The notes under the pieces are model-generated. The model worked only from the letters and a program-made list of their open reading frames with translations, made no database searches and was not told where the DNA came from. The position numbers and the translations under genes were made by a program. Of a stretch of 64,000 nucleotides of DNA, positions 1 through 10,470 are shown in pieces (position 1 is the stretch's first letter; every line of letters starts with the position of its first letter). This stretch comes from Myotis daubentonii (taxonomy: Eukaryota; Chordata; Mammalia; Chiroptera; Vespertilionidae): NCBI RefSeq assembly GCF_963259705.1, contig NC_081844.1, positions 46,671,501 to 46,735,500 of the forward strand, read 5' to 3'.

Positions 1-292
1 TAGCAGCACAATTTATAATAACTAAGATTTGGAAACAGCCTAAGTGCCCATCAGCAGATCAGTGGATTAGAAAACTGTGGTACATCTATACAATGGAATA
101 CTAAGCTGCTGTTAAAAAAAAGAAGGGACTCTTACCATTTGCAACAGCATGGATGGACCTGGAGAGCATTATGCTACGCAAAATAAGCCAGCTGGAGAAA
201 GGTAAATACCACATGACCTCCCTCATTTGTGGAATATAATGAACAACATAAACTAATGAACTAAAATAGAGCCAGAAGAAAAAAAAAAATTC
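1..292 (+). mobile_element. L1 LINE 3' end (partial, runs off window start)
   Basis: The sequence follows the well-known 3' end of mammalian L1: a stretch resembling GTGGTACATCTATACAATGG, then the ACATGGATGGACCTGGAGAG block, the TATGCTA..AAATAAGCCAG block, and an A-run at 284-292 that would be the poly(A) tail. Its 5' part lies outside the window. It is non-coding here; only the end of ORF2 and the 3' UTR are represented. Confidence 0.85.
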
Positions 293-384
293 TAGAATAT
301 CATAGAAGTAATCCTGTTATTTGCAGATTTTTAATATTTCCTACAACATTTGTGATATTATACTATGTTAGTACAATTTTGGTA

Positions 385-535
385 ATAATATTATATTTAA
401 AATCTTTTTTCTTTAAATATTGATTTTATTGCATCTCATATTATATTTAAATCATTTTTCTTGAAGATTAATGTTTATTGCATGTAACATTATTATACAT
501 TATTATATTTTAAAGAGTTGTTCTTGAAATATTAA
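385..535. repeat. Degenerate AT-rich tandem repeat, about 2.5 units
   Basis: A unit of about 50-60 bp with the core ATTATATTTAAA...TTTTTCTT...TTTATTGCAT recurs at about 388, 439 and 505 with many differences. It is not coding. It could be an old local duplication in AT-rich DNA. Confidence 0.4.
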
Positions 536-679
536 AAAAAAAAGAGGACAGGCCTGCTCCCTCTGTTTCTGTGCAATGGGATATCACTGCAGAAGATTAC
601 ACCATTACTCTAACCTCTACACTGCTCACTGCACAGACTATTGTACGGTACCCTTTTCAAGTTTTGTGTCCTTTTAAAA

Positions 680-901
680 CAGTGGTTCTCAACCTAGGCT
701 GCACATTAGAATCACCTGGGAATCTTTTTAAAATCCTGATTTCTGGGCCTCATTCTCCAGAAATTCTGTTTCTTTGTTACTAATGTTGTGGCCCCACCCC
801 ATAACAAAGAAACAGAATTTCTGGAGGATGAGGCCCAGAAATCAGGATTTTAAAAAGATTCCCAGGTGATTCTAATGTGCAGCCAAGGTTGAGAACCACT
901 G
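680..901. mobile_element. 222-bp palindromic hAT MITE, copy 1
   Basis: The element begins CAGTGGTTCTCAACC and ends with its reverse complement. The arms (680-779 and 802-901) are 100 bp each and differ at only about two positions, around a 22-bp loop (780-801). Flanks are TTTTAAAA (672-679) and CTTTAAAA (902-909), an 8-bp duplication with one mismatch, as expected for hAT. The arm sequence resembles MER5-type Charlie elements (CACATTAGAATCACCTGGG). It has no coding capacity, so it must have been moved by a transposase encoded elsewhere. A same-length copy lies at 29338-29559. Confidence 0.9.
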
Positions 902-911
902 CTTTAAAACA

Positions 912-1433
912 TCCTATATAATAAAGAGGTAATGCAAATTGACTGTCACACCTTTGCAAGATGGCTGCCTAAGACCAGGTGGGCAGGGGGGTTAGTGAGG
1001 GACGAACAAATGACTGAACAGCAGGCTGTGTGGGGCAACCAGGCCGGCAGAGGGGCCATGAGGGGTGACCAGGCTGGCAGTGGGGGCAGTTAGGAGTGAC
1101 CAGGTTGGGGGGGGCGGTTAGGGGTGGCCAGGCTAGCAGTGGGGGCAGTTAGGGGCAATTAGGCTGGCACACAGAGGCAGTGAGGGGCGGTCAGGTCAGC
1201 GGGGAAGGGGGGGAAGTTAGGGGTGACCAGGCAGGCAGGCAGTGAGCAATTAGGAACCAGCAGTCCAGGATTGTGAGAGGGATGTCCAACTGCTGGTTTA
1301 GGCCCATACCCCAGGATCAGACTTAAACTGGCAGTTGGACATCTCCCGAGGGGTCCCGGATTGGAGAAGATGCAGGCTGGGTTCAGGGGACCCCCCCACC
1401 CCCGTGCACAAATTTCATGCACCAGGCCTCTAG
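912..1433 (+). mobile_element. HeliBat-type non-autonomous Helitron
   Basis: The 5' end is TCCTATATAATAAAGAGG and the 3' end is a GTGCACAAATTTCATGCAC hairpin followed by CAGGCCTCTAG. It sits exactly between A (911) and T (1434), as rolling-circle Helitrons do, with no target duplication. The interior (about 1000-1260) is a degenerate tandem array of a roughly 30-bp unit, GGGGCAGTTAGGGGTGACC-like. No Rep/helicase coding is present. It begins two bases after the duplication of the neighbouring hAT MITE. Confidence 0.92.
1000..1260 (+). repeat. G-rich minisatellite inside Helitron
   Basis: Repeated blocks of GGGGCAGTTAGGGGTGACCA followed by GGCTGGCAG, with variation between copies. These arrays are part of the Helitron body. 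A frame open across them on the minus strand is an artefact of the repeat. Confidence 0.7.
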
Positions 1434-2910
1434 TGCATACATAGTGACACATGCCAGGAAAAATGATGTATGCTCTATGTGTCCTAACATTCATAAATGA
1501 TATTTGCACTGAGCAATGGTATTTATATGGGGCCTCTAGCCTACTACAACCTCCCTTTCTTGTGTATATGGTTCTTTCTGTCTATCCTTCTGGGTCCTCT
1601 CTCTGCTTCCTCTGTGTGGTTTTTTTTTACCCATGTTCACCTGGTGGAAACAGTTTTCTAAACTTGAACTTTCTCGTTAGAAGGCTAATTTTTATATTAG
1701 AGCTGAGCTAAAAAATAGTACCCAAATTCCCCTGAAGTTATGACTGTCAGGATGTTTCTAATGCAATTTTTTCCCACATTTTTTATTGTTTAGCCTAAGG
1801 AACAGAGGATAGAGGTTAGACAGTCATATACTTCATCAGCCACCATATGTAACATTTTTAAGCATGCTCCTGGGGTAGCTCTGCTAAAGGTTTAACTGCA
1901 AAATCAGTTTTTACTCACTTTCTGGATTATTGTAGTCAGAGGCACAATTTAAATGAGAAGGCACAATGTCCAAATAATAAAGGTATGATTAGTAAAATGT
2001 CCTCACTGTTTAAAAATAAGTACTATGATTGGAAATGTTTTGGTTAATAAATTGTTTCAGTTATTAATAAAGATGATATCTTTAGTAAATGAGTTTGACC
2101 AGTACAGCTACAATGCTAAAGAAAACCTGTTTATCTCCTATATTGCATATTTTACAAATCTCAATATTTTAATATTCCAAAGTCAAAATATTAAAAAGAA
2201 ATCTGCAGCATAGAATTGGGCAACTGTGTTTGACAGTGAGTATGTAATGCTGCCTTCTCTGGGAGTTATTGAATTCCCTGCTCAATGTGTAGGAAGCAGA
2301 CAGCTGCTTCTGTTGTTTCTCTTTCCTCAGCACAGCAATCAATTTAAACCTGATGGGGCATTTGAATGCTAAAGCATACTCATTCTTCTCCCAACTAAAA
2401 TTGAAGTACTAGCAAAGATATAGCATTGTCTGACTTATTAGATTCAACTTACATATTAGTCAAATTAGGAAGTGTTTGTTTTCAAAGACAGAGTTAAGTC
2501 ATTCTTTATAAATAATTTTAATAGAATTTGGACTAAAACAATTTCTATTTCTACACAGAACACTGGGATTGTAGGCTTAAGTTTGCTTTTTGGTTGTGAC
2601 GATTTAAAAAACAAATACCAATGAAATATTTTAGTCTCATGAATACCACTGAATTTCCAAATTGACTCAGAAGTTCTAAAAATATTATCAATTGCTCAAA
2701 TGAGGAATAAAATTGCCTTTAGATATTTCATAACATGAATCTAGAGAAGCTGATTTCACCCTGAAGAGTTACTTATTTATCCCGTTATTTGAAACAGAAT
2801 CTTAGCATGAAAAAAAAAATGAAAGAGAATAATATGGTTTATAAAAATCCATTTTAGCATCATTTGGGTAAATAAAATACTGAAGTTAGTTCTTTCTCAA
2901 AATAAGTATC
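1434..2910. other. Unassigned AT-rich sequence
   Basis: I see no recognisable gene, RNA or mobile element here. Short open frames lack any family motif. An old, unrecognisable repeat could be present. Confidence 0.5.
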
Positions 2911-2915
2911 TACAG

Positions 2916-3109
2916 CTCAGCTGGCGTGGCTCACTGATTGAGCATCCATCTATGAGCCAGGAGATCATGGTTCAATTCCTGGTTAGGGCACATGCCTGGG
3001 TTGCAGACTGGATCCCCAGTGTGGGGGTGCAGGAGGCAGCCAATGGATGATTCCCTCTCATCATTGATACTTCTATCTCTCTCTCCCATCCTCTCTGAGA
3101 TCAATAAAA
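2916..3109 (+). mobile_element. VES SINE (tRNA-derived)
   Basis: The tRNA-like head carries an A-box-like GGCGTGGCTCACTGATTGAG and a B-box-like GGTTCAATTCC. This is followed by the VES body (GGGCACATGCCTGGGTTGC, AGGAGGCAGCCAATGGATGA), a pyrimidine tract (TCTATCTCTCTCTCCC) and an ATCAATAAAA tail. The tail is interrupted by a Helitron and resumes at 3393 with TATATTTATAAAAAA. It would have been transcribed by RNA polymerase III and moved by L1 proteins. Confidence 0.9.
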
Positions 3110-3392
3110 TCCTATCTAATAATAGACAAACATGGTAATTGACCATACCTTCACTATGCTTCCCATTGGCTAATCAGCAAGATATGCAAATTAACTGCCA
3201 ACAAAGATGGTGGTTAATTTGCATACGTAGGCATGAAGTGACAGAGCGAAGACTGAAGGCGGCTCTGGCTGGAGCAGCGAAGGCTTGAAGGGAGCGAAGG
3301 CCTGGGTCCCGGATGCCGGAGGAAAACCAGTGCCGGCAGCCAGGGGAAGGGAAGGCCTATTGCACGAATCTTTTCGTGCAACAGGCCTCTAG
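3110..3392 (+). mobile_element. HeliBat-type Helitron nested in SINE tail
   Basis: Starts TCCTATCTAATAATAGAC and ends with the TTGCACGAATCTTTTCGTGCAA hairpin region and CAGGCCTCTAG. It is bounded by A (3109) and T (3393). Both bounding bases belong to the A/T-rich tail of the VES SINE, so the Helitron arrived after the SINE. The CCCATTGGCTAATCAG and AAGATGGTGGTT blocks are shared with the Helitron at 44214, marking one subfamily. Confidence 0.92.
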
Positions 3393-3410
3393 TATATTTA
3401 TAAAAAACTA

Positions 3411-4385
3411 AATATATACAGATGGCATTAAAATTATAAGCTATTTTTTATAATAAAACGATATAGTAAAACCCATGCAATAATTTATTCTGCTCTTCTA
3501 TATTTCTAAGGATTTCTGCCAGAATATTTTTAGGAGCACAAATTCTGACAGAGCCCATAAGAGATCCCAAAGAACAGGAACATAAATGTTCATTTGACAT
3601 AGTTCTCTCTGCACATCGCAATGAGAAATTTCAATGTTTTTGTTTTTGTTTTTACTTGAGTAGTGTTTTCATTTGCATTTCTGATATAGGAGCCCTTAGA
3701 GTCCATAAACAGGGAAGTCATCAAATGATGTCTAATTCATGCTGCTCTGAGATAGAAAATATCCAGCTCATGCCTATTAGAATGACCTCTACCAAGCAGC
3801 CTGAACTGCCTTGTTCCTTCTGCAATAACCCTATTTATCTGTCCACCTTGTGGAACTTTGTGGTTGCATATATTTGGGTTTTTTCCAATGTTTGTAACTG
3901 GAGTTAACCCCACATCCATAATTAATTAACCTGCATTATTCTAGTTTTCTAGTGCAATGACTTGTAGGTGATTAGTTTATTTGTGTCCTTCTTTGTTCTA
4001 AAAAAAATAAGTTTATAAAGTAAGTATAAAGATGCATTATATAATAATGTATGTATATTTACATATGTGTATATTATATGTTACACATGTGTACATATAT
4101 GTAAAGTGAACATATTACAAAATGAAATATATTAAAACGAGAATGATGGAGAAAAGAGGTAGTGGTATAAAAACAGGAAAGCAATATTGAACCATGAATT
4201 AACATGGTAAAATAATTCCTGAAAGTAATTTAATTTGGTAAAGACAGTCACAATTACAGTTCTAGGTTTACTTAATAAGCAGTGCAGAAGAGGAATAGAG
4301 TTAATTGCATAATTCCCAGTGTTTTCAGGGTCACAGCAAACAAGTGGGGCAGCTGTGGCTAAGTTGACCTCTCAAGAGAAAGCCA
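3411..4385. other. Unassigned AT-rich sequence
   Basis: No gene or identifiable mobile element. 4040-4105 is an alternating TA/CA-rich patch (ACATATGTGTATATTATATG). Open frames around 3656-3919 lie on both strands and show no family signature. Confidence 0.5.
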
Positions 4386-4389
4386 CACG

Positions 4390-4627
4390 GTCAACATGCT
4401 TTGGAAGTCAACACTCCGAGTTCCAATTTTGTGAGGTTACTCAGAAACCATGGAACTTCAGACATGTTACCATACCTATCTGTACCTCTGATTCTACATC
4501 TATCACATAGAAATCATAATAGTAACAATGCTATTATTAGGTTGTACTGAGAATTAAATGAGTTAGTTTATGACAAGCATTTTGCGCAGTATCTGAAATA
4601 TAACATGATCAATATTCAATAAATAAG
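4390..4627 (-). mobile_element. MIR SINE, reversed
   Basis: Ends with the reversed MIR tail pattern GAGAATTAAATGAGTTAG...AAGCATTTTGCGCAGTATCTG...CAATATTCAATAAAT. Upstream is a decayed CCTCAGTTTCC-like block. It is heavily diverged, consistent with an ancient mammalian insertion. Confidence 0.65.
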
Positions 4628-6335
4628 ATGAATTATAGCCTTTAGTAGTTCTCAAATCTAAAAACATGAAAAAAATAAAAACATGGGAATATCATTTTGA
4701 AAAGGATTTATTAATATTTGTATGTTTATATTTTAAGATTATAAAGCAACAGCATTGGACCAAGAGTTAAGAAAGTTAGTTCTAATCCAATTTCTCCTGG
4801 TATCTGATTGACGTAATTAACAGTTTCCTCATCTCCTAAAACAGAATGGACCAGCTCAGGATCTGTGTCAGCTCTAGTATTTCTTGTTGAGGCAAAGCTT
4901 TCTTGCTGCTGCTGTTGTTGAAAATAAATACCTTAACAGATATAATACTGATAAAAATCAAGCGAAAAAGAGAAAAAAATTAAGATTACTCTGAAATAAT
5001 TACTGAGATAGGACACTTAAAGTTTAATGTTTATATCAAGAGCAAATTACTGGAAACCAAGAAAAGGAACATGAGCACAACCAAAGACACTGGCCTCACA
5101 TTAGCAAACCCAGACATAATTTCGGTTATTATTGCTATTTTCGTATTCAGGGAAAACTCATAAATAAAGGATTATTTTAAGAGCCTAGACAACTTTTATT
5201 CATGACAAGCTGTCAAAGCAAAGTGGATCCAGTGGAAGGATATAACTCAAAAAATGAAAGGCTTCTGCTTCTGATGTTATAAAGGCAAGGGTTACTTCAG
5301 CTTCTTGAGAATTGCTTATATCTTATTATACACAGTTGACAAGATGGTACAAAAACATATTTCTGATCATCTTATATTTTTGAGGTTTGTTGTAACAGTC
5401 ACTTCGTAAGAGGAAAATAGTCATTAATGTCTAATAAAACATGCATCCACATAGAAGGTCCTAAATATTACATATTACTAAATACTTCGCTGCATTGAAG
5501 TTTTCGTTGTGTATTTCAGCATTATAAAAACCGTGTGGCTATCACCAAACCAATTTTTAAATATGCCTTAGCAGCCAGACCACTTCCAATGAGCTCCCCT
5601 TTCCCAGTCCCTCTTGGGAAGGGCTGAGTCAGTCCCTGTCACATCAAGCAGAAGGAAAGCAGGCAGGCGTGGCCTGTGCCCTCCAGAGGCCTCTTGTGGA
5701 ACAGACAGCCAGTTGTCTGGAATGGGATCATTGCATGAGGGCAGTGATGAATGTAGCAAAGACTCAGGGAAAACTAAAAAGGGACCAAGTCAGCCAAGAG
5801 TCACCAACTGACCCTGACCATATTGAGAGTGGATGCACCAGCGCACCTGCCAGACATTAGCAGCAAATGCGTGCTAGACACTGAGTGATGAGGGAAAACA
5901 GAGGGCACCTATCTCCCCAGAAACAGGCTGAAGGATCCCTCCCTCAATGGCAATGGGGATACAGTGAGATACCGGAGTCCAGATGTCATCTTGAAAGTAC
6001 AGCAGGAAAGAAACAACTGGAGGGGATGTGGACTTTTACTGGATTGAGTATTTATCCCCAAAGGAAAAAAAATGTGTTAGACAAATATAAGTCATTCTTC
6101 TACAACATGACACCAATTAGAAGACTTTGGGCTCTCAGCTAAATTCCCTGTGCGTCCAAGTTCATAATGTCTTCCTTTTCAACCCACTTCATGTTATTTT
6201 CTAATTATACCTAGAAAATACATACTACCATTAAACTAGAATTAAGTACTTAAATAATTTAATCTATTTCCAATTTTGTTAGCACACAGAGGCATTGATT
6301 ATTGTCAATGACTCCAGTGAGATGGCAGGTACGGT
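4628..6335. other. Unassigned sequence
   Basis: No repeat family recognised with confidence. 5570-5870 is more GC-rich than its surroundings (overlapping frames on both strands) but shows no splice-bounded exon or protein motif. Confidence 0.45.
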
Positions 6336-6337
6336 GC

Positions 6338-6718
6338 TATAATACCCTTCTTAGTCAGCTTGGGCTGCCATAATAAAATACCATAGTAGTATGGGTGGCT
6401 TAAACAACAGAAACTTATTTTCTCACAGTCCTGGAGCCTGGGAAGTTCAAGATCAGGGTACCCATCGGTTGGTCTCTGGTGAGTTCCCACTTCCTCACTT
6501 GCAGATGACCACCCTCTCTGTGTGGCCACGTGACACAGGGAACTTTCTAATGTCTCTTCTAAAAAGGCATTAATTACATCATGAAAGCCCCACCTTTAGA
6601 ATCCCACTAAGCCTAATTACCTCCCAAAGGCCCCATCTCGAAATCCTATCAGATTCGGGGGTAAGACTTCAACATACAAACTGGGAGAACAAAATTCATT
6701 CAAAGCTTAGCCTAATCA
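6338..6718 (+). mobile_element. MaLR-type LTR (MLT1/MST-like)
   Basis: It follows the MaLR LTR start: TTAGTCAGCTTGGGCTGCCATAA, ATAAAATACCATAG, GGTGGCTTAAACAACAGAAA, CTTATTTTCTCACAGTCCTG, then GTTGGTCTCTGGTGAG. The second half (CCCACCTTTAGAATCCCA, CCAAAGGCCCCATCTC) also fits. No internal retroviral genes adjoin it, so it is a solo or isolated LTR. Confidence 0.85.
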
Positions 6719-6719
6719 A

Positions 6720-7559
6720 GAGATACAGAAATGGCTGCATTTCTGTATTATAAGTAAAAACAAATAAGAAAGGAGACTAATGATTTGCAAATGAAGACTA
6801 AAAGCAGTTAAAAATCAGGGACTCTGAGGGACAGACACACAACCGCCGAAGAGTCAGACTGCTGTGAATCCCCATGTGAATCCCCAGGAGACCACTGAAG
6901 TCAGACAGTGCACAGGAGTCAGGTCCACTCATCCTAGTCAAAGCCCACAGCATCTTTAAGACATCTCGGGAGCATGCGGTAACCCACTTTACAAATGATA
7001 GCATTAGTTCCAGCAGTATCATAATCAATGCCTGGCTGGTCTCCAGATTCTCAAAGAATATACATAAGAACTTTAACAGTGACATTTTAGGAGCTTTGTC
7101 CTATATCTTGAAAAACTAAGAAACACATTTTGGGAAGCATTCTGGAAATCTTGTGAGTCATGCTGCACTATAATTTATATAATATTTCCTTACTTGTTAC
7201 CATGATATTTGTAGAATGCCTAGCATGGTTTTTATATAATATCTATTTAAAAAAAGAAATATCCGAGGGGTAGCCCTGGTCAAATGACAAAGTTAAGTTG
7301 CAGAGTCATTGTCATATGGGGGAAAATTCAGTTAGCTAAGAATCGAGGCTCTGGAAATAGGTCCCTCTGCTGTCACTTAATCGCTGTATGACAATGACTG
7401 TCACAGCCTCTAAGGCCATATGTTTTATCAAATAATCTTGGAGACCATAAGTTTCCTTTACCTCCTTCTCTACTTGTTTTATGTGAATATTCAGTAGGAT
7501 AATGTTAGTAAAACAGTATTAAAACCAGGGGATAGTACATAGGTGCAAGGTGGTGCATT

Positions 7560-7591
<32 letters not shown>

Positions 7592-8670
7592 TATTATGAT
7601 GCTATCTTGAAATGCTCCAATTGTTCTAAAACTAGGACAGGAATGGGGAAAATACAGGAAAAATTAGAAACAGAAGATAGACATGACAAAGAATAGCTGG
7701 GTGTATATTGAGTGGTTTAAAGTTAGTTTTACTATTTCAGCAGTTGTTAGAATAAACCTGTCACTCCTAAGGACTCTACCCTGCATTTCTGACTTCTAAA
7801 ATGCCAGACTTAATTATGAAAGCCATGAAACCCTGGTCAGTAGTATTTCTGACTGCATTATATTATGATCTCTGATGGTCTTTTTCTTTCCAAATATGAA
7901 AACCTTATTTCTATATAGAATAGATGCCTTGATATCCTGAAATCAGCACCCATAACACTGAAAGGGTGTTTGTCCCTAACTCTTCCTGCAATGACTACAG
8001 CCTTAGTCATTGGAGCATGAGTAAGCCCACCACCTCTTTTCCAAAAACTTTCAGCCAGAAATGCTTCATAATTTAGAATTTTTTTTTTTACTTATAGAGA
8101 GGTATATATTGCACAAGTTGTATAATGCATTAACATCCACCTGAATGAGTGCATGTAGCACCTTATGACCAAATACAGTAACATTGTGGCAGCAAAGCAA
8201 ATTGATATTCACAAGTGTGATAAAGACTGGAAGTGGTCTCACACAAGTCTGGCTTACTTGAAGAAAAATCAGTTCATCAGCCCAGAATTTGCAATCAAAT
8301 AAGTTGTTTTCACAATTGTTCAGCTATCAGAACAGCAGGTAAGAGAGATCTATAGAAGAAAAGACCTGAGGTTCACTTTTTATATTCAGCTTCCAGTCCC
8401 TCCAAATTGCTAACTTTTCCAAGGTAGAAACACACACACACACCCCAAAACAAACAACAACAACAACCACAAAAAATAACACAGTTCAACTCTCAGTTTC
8501 CAGATCCACTTCTCAAGTCTCTTTTAATGTTAATTTTTCAAAGGTTGGTCATGGATTTCTTAAATATATTTATATTTAATTTAAAAAGGACCTTAGAATT
8601 CACTTGATGAGTACCTTTATGTTCCTAATAATAAACTGAGGCTCAGAGAATTGAGGTGAAGCTATGTGTA
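6720..8670. other. Mostly unassigned sequence
   Basis: 7340-7420 weakly resembles a reversed MIR (CTCTGCTGTCACTTAATCGCTGTATGAC). Otherwise nothing is recognised apart from the TC repeat at 7561. An A/C-rich patch lies at 8429-8475. Confidence 0.4.
7561..7592. repeat. (TC)n microsatellite
   Basis: Near-pure TC dinucleotide run with one TTT interruption near the start. Confidence 0.95.
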
Positions 8671-8674
8671 TGGA

Positions 8675-8865
8675 GAGTCCAAACATATTTTGGAGTCAAT
8701 CAGACAGAGCTGTCTCAGATCCTGCCTCTGCTTGCTGCTGACTATATAAAACTGAGCAGGCTACTCCATTTTCTTAGCCTCAGTGTCCTCATCTATAAAC
8801 TGGGGTTATAATCATTCCTTCACCAAGTTGTACATTCATTACTAAATGCTTAAGTGCCTACTTAA
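8675..8865 (-). mobile_element. MIR/L2-type old repeat, left part (split by piggyBac)
   Basis: TTGGAGTCAATCAGACAGAG, GATCCTGCCTCTGCTTGCTG and CCTCAGTGTCCTCATCTATA match a reversed MIR. Removing the piggyBac joins AAGTGCCTAC with TTAAGTGGCAGGCAC, restoring the common CTACTATGTGCCAGGCAC-like block of old mammalian repeats. The right part continues at 10312-10390. Confidence 0.7.
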
Positions 8866-10311
8866 CACATTGCGTACCGCATAGAAATCTCTTAAGACAT
8901 ACGCCAGGAACCGCACGTTTTTGGGCAAACTGCACGTTATTTAAATCATCATAATGCACTTTAGGTGTTGTTTTTCAATAATTATAACATTTTTATTTAC
9001 AAAATCAATTGAACAATTAAACAATTAAAGTTCCTATTACTTTTTTAACGTATGGTACTGCGTAAAACATTTTCCTCTATGAAGAGGGACCAAACAAAAT
9101 TTACATAAGTATCTAGATTCGCTCCGTTTTCCATGGGCGGCACAAACTCTGCAGGCTCTCGTAGGAAATTTTTTTTTTCCATTTGCTGGAATACACGTAG
9201 GTTCATGCTGCTTCATATCACCTGACAACCTTTTGGGTGGATCTTTACGAGGTGCTCTCCTTGCACCCCCAGGGGAAGGGCTGGACAGATTTGTCTCTGG
9301 TTCCGGAGAGCCTTCATTATTGTCATCCGTTATCCAGTCTCTCACCACCGATAGCAGAAACTGTTTATACTTCATTTTTGCTTGTGGATTGAGGACGTTG
9401 TACACTCTCAATTAACTGAAAAGTCCACAGTTTATAAGGTACAGCACTACTTTTTTTGTCCATTTCATCGTTTTCCTTAGAATGGAACAACACGAAAGGA
9501 ATTGATCCGCACGGTCAACGCATTTCATGTGGGCCTTGTATTCCTTGATGCAGGTAGGTTTTACAATATTCTCTCCTGTTTTTCTATTTTTCTTCCTGTT
9601 GTCGAGACAGAAGTGTCATGGATCGTTGATATCATTCGGACAACCCACTTGTCTTTCCATGCTAGGAGAAGAATATCGCCTTTTCTGGAAAATATTATGC
9701 TACCTTTCTTCATTCTTGGTGTTTTCATTTCCAAATTTGGCGGTAAACCTCTACTCTCCCTAATAGTCCCACAGACTCTAGTTTTGTTCTGTAGCAGCAA
9801 TTCAGCAGTAGATGTAGCACTGTAATAGTTATCCTGGTAAATGTGGTGCCATATGCCAAGACAGGGTCCAAGGACTGAAAGAACAGCTTCTTGCAGTTTC
9901 CTTCCTTCAGCAGTGTATATCTCCATATTGCAGATCTAGCCGGTGTCACTCTCGCACACCATCTGAACAAGTAAACCGTATTTTGTTATTTTCGCTGGGT
10001 TGTGCGTGCGGAATTTGAAACGTCCCCTCCATGGAATCATTCCCTCGCCCAAAGACAACTGTTGCTTTGGTTTGTATATTGTTCGAAATTTGTGCAGGAA
10101 ATAATCCAGCACAGGTTGGATCTTGAAAAGTCTCCCCGAGCGACTGTCCATTTTGGTGTTATCATTGTAACCACGCCCCACAGTGGACAAGACAGTGTGT
10201 TGACATCCAAGGTCCATAACAGATGGCGCGTGACAAACGAGAACACTCGTGAGCGGTCCTTAACAGATGGTGTGCGAAACACAAGAAAACTCCTGAGCGG
10301 TACGCAATGTG
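8866..10311 (-). mobile_element. piggyBac DNA transposon, internally deleted
   Basis: Both ends are intact: the left TIR CACATTGCGTACCGC at 8866 and its exact 15-bp inverted copy ending at 10311. They are flanked by TTAA at 8862-8865 and 10312-10315, the canonical piggyBac target duplication. The 1446-bp length is short for an autonomous piggyBac (about 2.3-2.8 kb). The encoded transposase lacks its N-terminal part, so an internal deletion is inferred. A roughly 44-bp direct repeat (GACCGCTCA.GAGT...CCATCTGTTA on the minus strand) lies just inside the right end at about 10210-10301, probably subterminal transposase-binding sequence. It split an older MIR/L2-type repeat. Confidence 0.93.
9037..10217 (-). 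pseudogene. piggyBac transposase remnant (N-terminus missing, broken)
   Basis: Encoded on the minus strand. From upstream to downstream it shows KIQPVLDYF, QQLSLGEGMIPWRGR, NPAKITKYG, EIYTAEG, IYQDNYYSA, KCVDRADQ (in a shifted frame) and NPQAKMKYK. It ends in a C-terminal cysteine-rich cross-brace zinc finger (CRVC...CKFC...H..C...H). The first catalytic Asp, expected where QQLSLGEG reads G, is replaced by Gly (GGC, near 10056). The second (QDNYY) and third (VDRADQ) Asp are present. There are two in-frame stops, TAG at 9936-9938 where the family usually has Tyr and TAA at 9412-9414, plus a frameshift near 9565. About 200 N-terminal residues are absent. It cannot make an active enzyme. Confidence 0.93.
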
Positions 10312-10470
10312 TTAAGTGGCAGGCACAATTCCAGGCATTGAGGATACATCTGGATGGTTTTGAGGACTGCGTGGGACAATGTATTTAAAGAATTTAACAC
10401 AGTGGTTGGCACCTTAGAGATACTCATTGATTACTCCTATCAGCTATTATTGTTATCTTATATAGAATCA
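10312..10470 (-). mobile_element. MIR/L2-type old repeat, right part
   Basis: Continuation of the repeat split by the piggyBac: GTGGCAGGCACAATTCCAGG followed by a decayed tail (ACTCATTGATTACTCCTATC). The join across the TTAA target restores the older repeat. Confidence 0.6.

Noticed and set aside
571..783. Frame with a relative at 29256-29441 suggesting a conserved small protein
   Set aside because: Both run through the same hAT MITE arm; the shared peptide is explained by the shared transposon.
2916..3000. tRNA-like A and B boxes suggesting a tRNA gene
   Set aside because: The sequence is the head of a VES SINE with body, pyrimidine tract and A-rich tail; it cannot fold into a full tRNA. 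The same applies at 13483, 35170, 56161 and 62580.
5568..5860. GC-richer block with frames on both strands as a possible exon
   Set aside because: Three short frames overlap in conflicting directions, and no domain or consistent splice signal was seen.
9037..9411. 124-codon frame as a possible domesticated host zinc-finger gene
   Set aside because: It is the C-terminal part of the piggyBac transposase inside intact TIRs, preceded by stops and a frameshift, with no sign of a host promoter.
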